Positions 6,045 through 8,512 of a stretch of DNA of 8,512 nucleotides are shown here, piece by piece. The notes beneath the pieces are model-generated. The model did no database searches and was not told the DNA's origin. It saw only the letters and a program-made list of their open reading frames with translations. How positions within the stretch are numbered: the stretch's first letter is position 1; each line of letters opens with the position of its first letter. This stretch comes from RGIG4140 sp045638265 (lineage in GTDB: Bacteria > Pseudomonadota > Alphaproteobacteria > CAAHEQ01 > UBA3637), in NCBI GenBank assembly GCA_045638265.1, contig JAZUBA010000021.1, positions 1 to 8,512 on the forward strand. Reading direction: 5' to 3'. The position numbers were made by a program, and so were the translations under genes.

Positions 6045-6162
6045 CTAATTTTGTTATTTTCTTCACAACCAGCTCCATCTTCAACCGCAACGCCATTCAA
6101 TCGTTTAAAGGTTACAAAGGTGTAAATATTGTATAAAACATAAGGCACTATATTGAACAAGA
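6032..6162. repeat. 11-bp direct repeat pair, 120 bases apart
   Basis: ATTGAACAAGA occurs at 6032-6042 and 6152-6162, bracketing 109 bases just upstream of the startless cysteine-rich frame and its TAG. This could be a duplication scar from an insertion or recombination that damaged the gene's 5' end. Removing one repeat and the 109 bases keeps the frame open but gives no ATG start, so it does not by itself restore a gene. Two copies of an 11-mer could also be chance. Confidence 0.4.
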
Positions 6163-6288
6163 CTTAACTCGGGCTGTATATATGGTGGGATACTGCTGTG
6201 CGTTAGAGATAAATTTATAGTATATATAAATCATATATCTATAAAAAAATTGTTATTTTTCAATGAAACAGAACAGCTGATTAAACAA

Positions 6289-6321
6289 AACAGGGTAAAA
6301 CAAAATCTGTTTCACCCCGTT
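6289..6321 (-). terminator. Terminator of the long repeat-bearing gene
   Basis: A 14-bp stem with two G-T pairs joins AACAGGGTAAAACA (6289-6302) and TGTTTCACCCCGTT (6308-6321) around a 5-base loop. On the minus strand it is followed by TTTGTTTAATC. It lies 25 bases beyond the stop codon at 6347, so the long gene probably ends its own transcript here, separate from the cysteine-rich gene. Confidence 0.8.
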
Positions 6322-6346
6322 TGTTAAAAGTCAATAAACCTGATTG

Positions 6347-8512
6347 CTATCTTGCGTTACCAAAACTTGGCGTCATCGGCTCGTATGGGTTGTAAGACGC
6401 CGCACTTAACGCACCGGTTAAAGAGGAACTTTGTTGTCCACTGCTATCTGCCAATGTAAAACTAGTGGGAACATCATAGCTTGTCACATCAGTAGTCGGT
6501 GCAAATGGTTGATTAAATATATCATTTTTATTTTCTGTAATATCACTTGTTTGAGTGGTTGTGTTTGGCGCAAAATCATTCTTTTGTTCCGTATTGCTTG
6601 CCAATGTTTTATTGAGCGAGGATTCTTTTTTTGGTTCCGTCGCTTTGTTTGGTTTAGCGGTTGCATTTGATGCTAAATCATTCGTTTGTTCCGTTTTACC
6701 AGCCGACGGTTTGTTTGGCGTTGTTTCTTTTTTTGGTTCCGTCGCTTTGTTTGGTTTAGCGGTTGCATTTGATGCTAAATCATTTTTTTGTTCCGTATTG
6801 CTTGCCAACGGTTTGTTTGGCGTTGATTCTTTTTTTAGTTCCGTCGCTTTGTTTGGTTTTGCGGTTGTATTTGAAACAACTTTATTTATACCTGATTTTT
6901 CTTCAATGACTTTTTTATAGCTTGAAAGAACAATGGTATCCATCTGGTTCCAAAAATCGGATTGCTTTAAATTTTTCACTTCATCTACTTTTTCTGCTGT
7001 TGTTATTATGGATTCTTCTAAACCAAATGAAGCATTGTTCAGAATAAATGCTTGAACATCTGCCTCGTTGTTTTGTATTGGTTTGTTGTGTTCTTCCGTA
7101 TTTTCATCGGTTTTAACAGGTTTTGGTTGCGTATTTACTTGAATAAAGCTTGATATGTATTTATTCTCATTTGCTTGTTGATTAGCTTTAACCATTTCAA
7201 GTTGAACTTGTTCCAGTTCTTGACGCTCCTCTTGTGTTATTGATCTATTTTTGACTTTTTCTTCTAATTTTGCAATCTTTACAGCTTTTTCTATCTCATC
7301 CAAACCTGCTGCAGGCTCATTTGCCGAAGATGTTTGAGGTATGCTATTAAATTCATAACCCGCAGTATTTAAGTTGAACACGTCTTTCGCATTGACATCT
7401 GTACGATTAGCAAACATTGCCAAAACCTCTTCACGACCGCCAACTGTAAATTCGTTTTTTTGAGCAGATGAAAGAGTAACCATATCACCGAAGTCCGATT
7501 TTGTATAAAGTTCTTTAGAAATTGTAAAATCTTCCCCAATTCTGTTGTTTGCAACCTTGTCTACATTATGATTTTCTTCAAATGTTGTATTAAAAATTGT
7601 TGTATAAGTGGAAGTTCCTGTAGGTACATACTGTTCTGAATCGCTATTATTAATATCTAAAAAATTGGGAATTGTTACATTTTCTGGATCATCTACCATA
7701 CGCCTAAAAGCATTTTTTCCTGATGAAACATCAACTTGCACATTATCATTTTCAAGAGATACACCTGTAATAGTTCTAAGCCAGTTATTTTCTATGGCTT
7801 CTCTCGCCAGCTTATTGTTAAAATTAAATCCTAAATTGTTATAATCAATATCTACCAGATCGTTACCTCCTGTAAGATTAGATTCAGAAGTATTTGTTTG
7901 TGCTAAGCGAACGAAATAACCGTCTAAATTTGTTCCTTTAGTATGAACAGACGTATCCCCATTTAGAAACATCAACGATAAAGAATCACTACCATTAATC
8001 CACCTCTGCCAGTCATTTAAGCCTTGCTGAACAACAGGATCGTCTCCCTGATAATGCTGACTGGCAAGTTCCGTTGCTTCCACGGTATTTTTTAAATTTT
8101 CTTCAGCCTTATGTAATTCACCTCTGTATTGTTGTAATCTTACTCTTTCCTCTGATGTTATCGTTCCATTTCTCTCTTTTTCTTCAAATTCGGCAATTTG
8201 ATTTTTCAAATATTCAACTTGTTGTAAATCCGCCTCTGCCTTGTCTAAAAGTGCGTTTGCGAATTCATCGTTAACAATAAAGCCATTGTTAATTGCTTCT
8301 TGTAAGCTTTCAGCCGTCATAAGGCGTTTGTAAAATTCCATCCGTTCGGCTTTACTCATATTATGCAAGTTGGCAATTTGATCCTTCAACGATTGTTGAA
8401 TGGCATTGTGCATTGCTTCCTGTCTCAATCTAGATGAACTGCTATTGCCGTTTTTGGATTGTGTCATTTGTTGATATAATTTTTGTACACTACTCGGAGC
8501 GACCGCTAATTC
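6347..8512 (-). CDS. Large repeat-bearing coiled-coil protein, 5' end outside the window
   Basis: I do not recognise the family. From the ATG at 8467 it would encode 706 residues, but no ribosome binding site precedes that ATG. The frame stays open for 15 more codons to the window edge (reading ELAVAPSSVQKLYQQ), so the true start probably lies beyond the window. The protein is hydrophilic with no membrane segment or signal peptide in the visible part, and no cysteine is evident. Numbering from that ATG: residues 20-135 are charged and helical (likely coiled coil); 140-380 are mixed with many Asn/Thr/Asp; 385-435 are a second helical stretch; 534-635 are three 34-residue Lys/Pro/Thr/Asn repeats; the tail is Ser/Thr-rich and ends in PMTPSFGNAR. 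Helical segments 91-123 and 398-430 share the pattern IA-x-x-EEK-x-x-N-x-x-IT-x-EER. It could be a phage or conjugation structural protein, an effector or a surface-associated protein; the sequence does not decide. Confidence 0.85.
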   Translation of the reverse strand, partial: ELAVAPSSVQKLYQQMTQSKNGNSSSSRLRQEAMHNAIQQSLKDQIANLHNMSKAERMEFYKRLMTAESLQEAINNGFIVNDEFANALLDKAEADLQQVEYLKNQIAEFEEKERNGTITSEERVRLQQYRGELHKAEENLKNTVEATELASQHYQGDDPVVQQGLNDWQRWINGSDSLSLMFLNGDTSVHTKGTNLDGYFVRLAQTNTSESNLTGGNDLVDIDYNNLGFNFNNKLAREAIENNWLRTITGVSLENDNVQVDVSSGKNAFRRMVDDPENVTIPNFLDINNSDSEQYVPTGTSTYTTIFNTTFEENHNVDKVANNRIGEDFTISKELYTKSDFGDMVTLSSAQKNEFTVGGREEVLAMFANRTDVNAKDVFNLNTAGYEFNSIPQTSSANEPAAGLDEIEKAVKIAKLEEKVKNRSITQEERQELEQVQLEMVKANQQANENKYISSFIQVNTQPKPVKTDENTEEHNKPIQNNEADVQAFILNNASFGLEESIITTAEKVDEVKNLKQSDFWNQMDTIVLSSYKKVIEEKSGINKVVSNTTAKPNKATELKKESTPNKPLASNTEQKNDLASNATAKPNKATEPKKETTPNKPSAGKTEQTNDLASNATAKPNKATEPKKESSLNKTLASNTEQKNDFAPNTTTQTSDITENKNDIFNQPFAPTTDVTSYDVPTSFTLADSSGQQSSSLTGALSAASYNPYEPMTPSFGNAR
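6563..6868 (-). repeat. Three in-frame 102-bp coding repeats
   Basis: Units 6767-6868, 6665-6766 and 6563-6664 are in tandem and each encodes 34 residues of the form TAKPNKATE-x-KKE-x-x-x-NK, then TEQ-x-ND. The period is exactly 102 bases, so gain or loss of units keeps the frame. The repeat is rich in Lys, Pro, Thr and Asn and is probably an unstructured linker or stalk between the helical part and the C-terminal tail. Confidence 0.93.
7178..8197 (-). repeat. Duplicated helical motif within the long protein
   Basis: Two distant segments of the same protein, residues 91-123 (8099-8197) and 398-430 (7178-7276), align without gaps with about half of positions identical. The best-conserved part is NGTITSEER versus NRSITQEER, inside charged helices that end in KA followed by Glu, Asn or Gln residues. 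This suggests an old internal duplication, or two copies of a small helical binding motif, framing the central domain. Confidence 0.6.

Noticed and set aside
5839..6160. Overlapping open frames on both strands over the 99-bp repeat
   Set aside because: They are long only because the repeat period keeps every frame open; the Cys-containing frame joined to the lectin-like domain is the coding one.
6555..6920. 121-codon plus-strand open frame with Phe/Val/Ser repeats
   Set aside because: It is the antisense shadow of the 102-bp coding repeats of the long minus-strand gene.

Overview
The window is AT-rich bacterial DNA with three substantial genes, one damaged gene, and a lot of repetitive or structured non-coding sequence. 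The host is probably an anaerobic or fermentative bacterium, because it carries a full-length pyruvate formate-lyase with the strong GGT/CGT-type codon bias of a highly expressed gene. The cysteine-rich protein with a C-type-lectin-like end, and the proteobacterial-phage type of capsid protein, remind me of uncultured gut Alphaproteobacteria. That placement is an inference from memory of such families, not something the sequence proves.

Layout. Positions 1-464 hold no intact gene, only a 32-codon protein-like remnant on the minus strand (314-412). Positions 465-768 are two tandem copies of a 150-bp-period repeat ending in a long hairpin. A short-period repeat (771-830) runs into the stop codon of the next gene. 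A phage-type major capsid protein gene lies on the minus strand (829-1785), with no other recognisable phage gene in the window. A non-coding stretch of about 1 kb follows (1786-2845). It contains three hairpins that look like minus-strand terminators, one long inverted repeat, and, directly before pflB, a closed stem structure reaching the ribosome binding site. pflB runs on the plus strand (2846-5089).

pflB ends at a bidirectional terminator shared with a convergent minus-strand gene (5208-6044). That gene encodes a cysteine-rich protein with a C-type-lectin-like C-terminus and two in-frame 99-bp repeats. It has no normal start codon or signal peptide, so it is probably truncated or frameshifted, or a donor cassette. 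The right part (6347-8512) is the 3' portion of a long minus-strand gene for a hydrophilic, partly coiled-coil protein of unknown function. It has three in-frame 102-bp repeats, and its reading frame stays open to the window edge.

The genes do not form one pathway. pflB is a monocistronic housekeeping fermentation gene, and no pflA (activating enzyme) gene is beside it. The surrounding genes look like accessory, fast-evolving material: an orphan capsid gene, a repeat-bearing cysteine-rich protein and a repeat-bearing coiled-coil protein. No tRNA, rRNA, CRISPR array, transposase, integrase or reverse transcriptase was seen.
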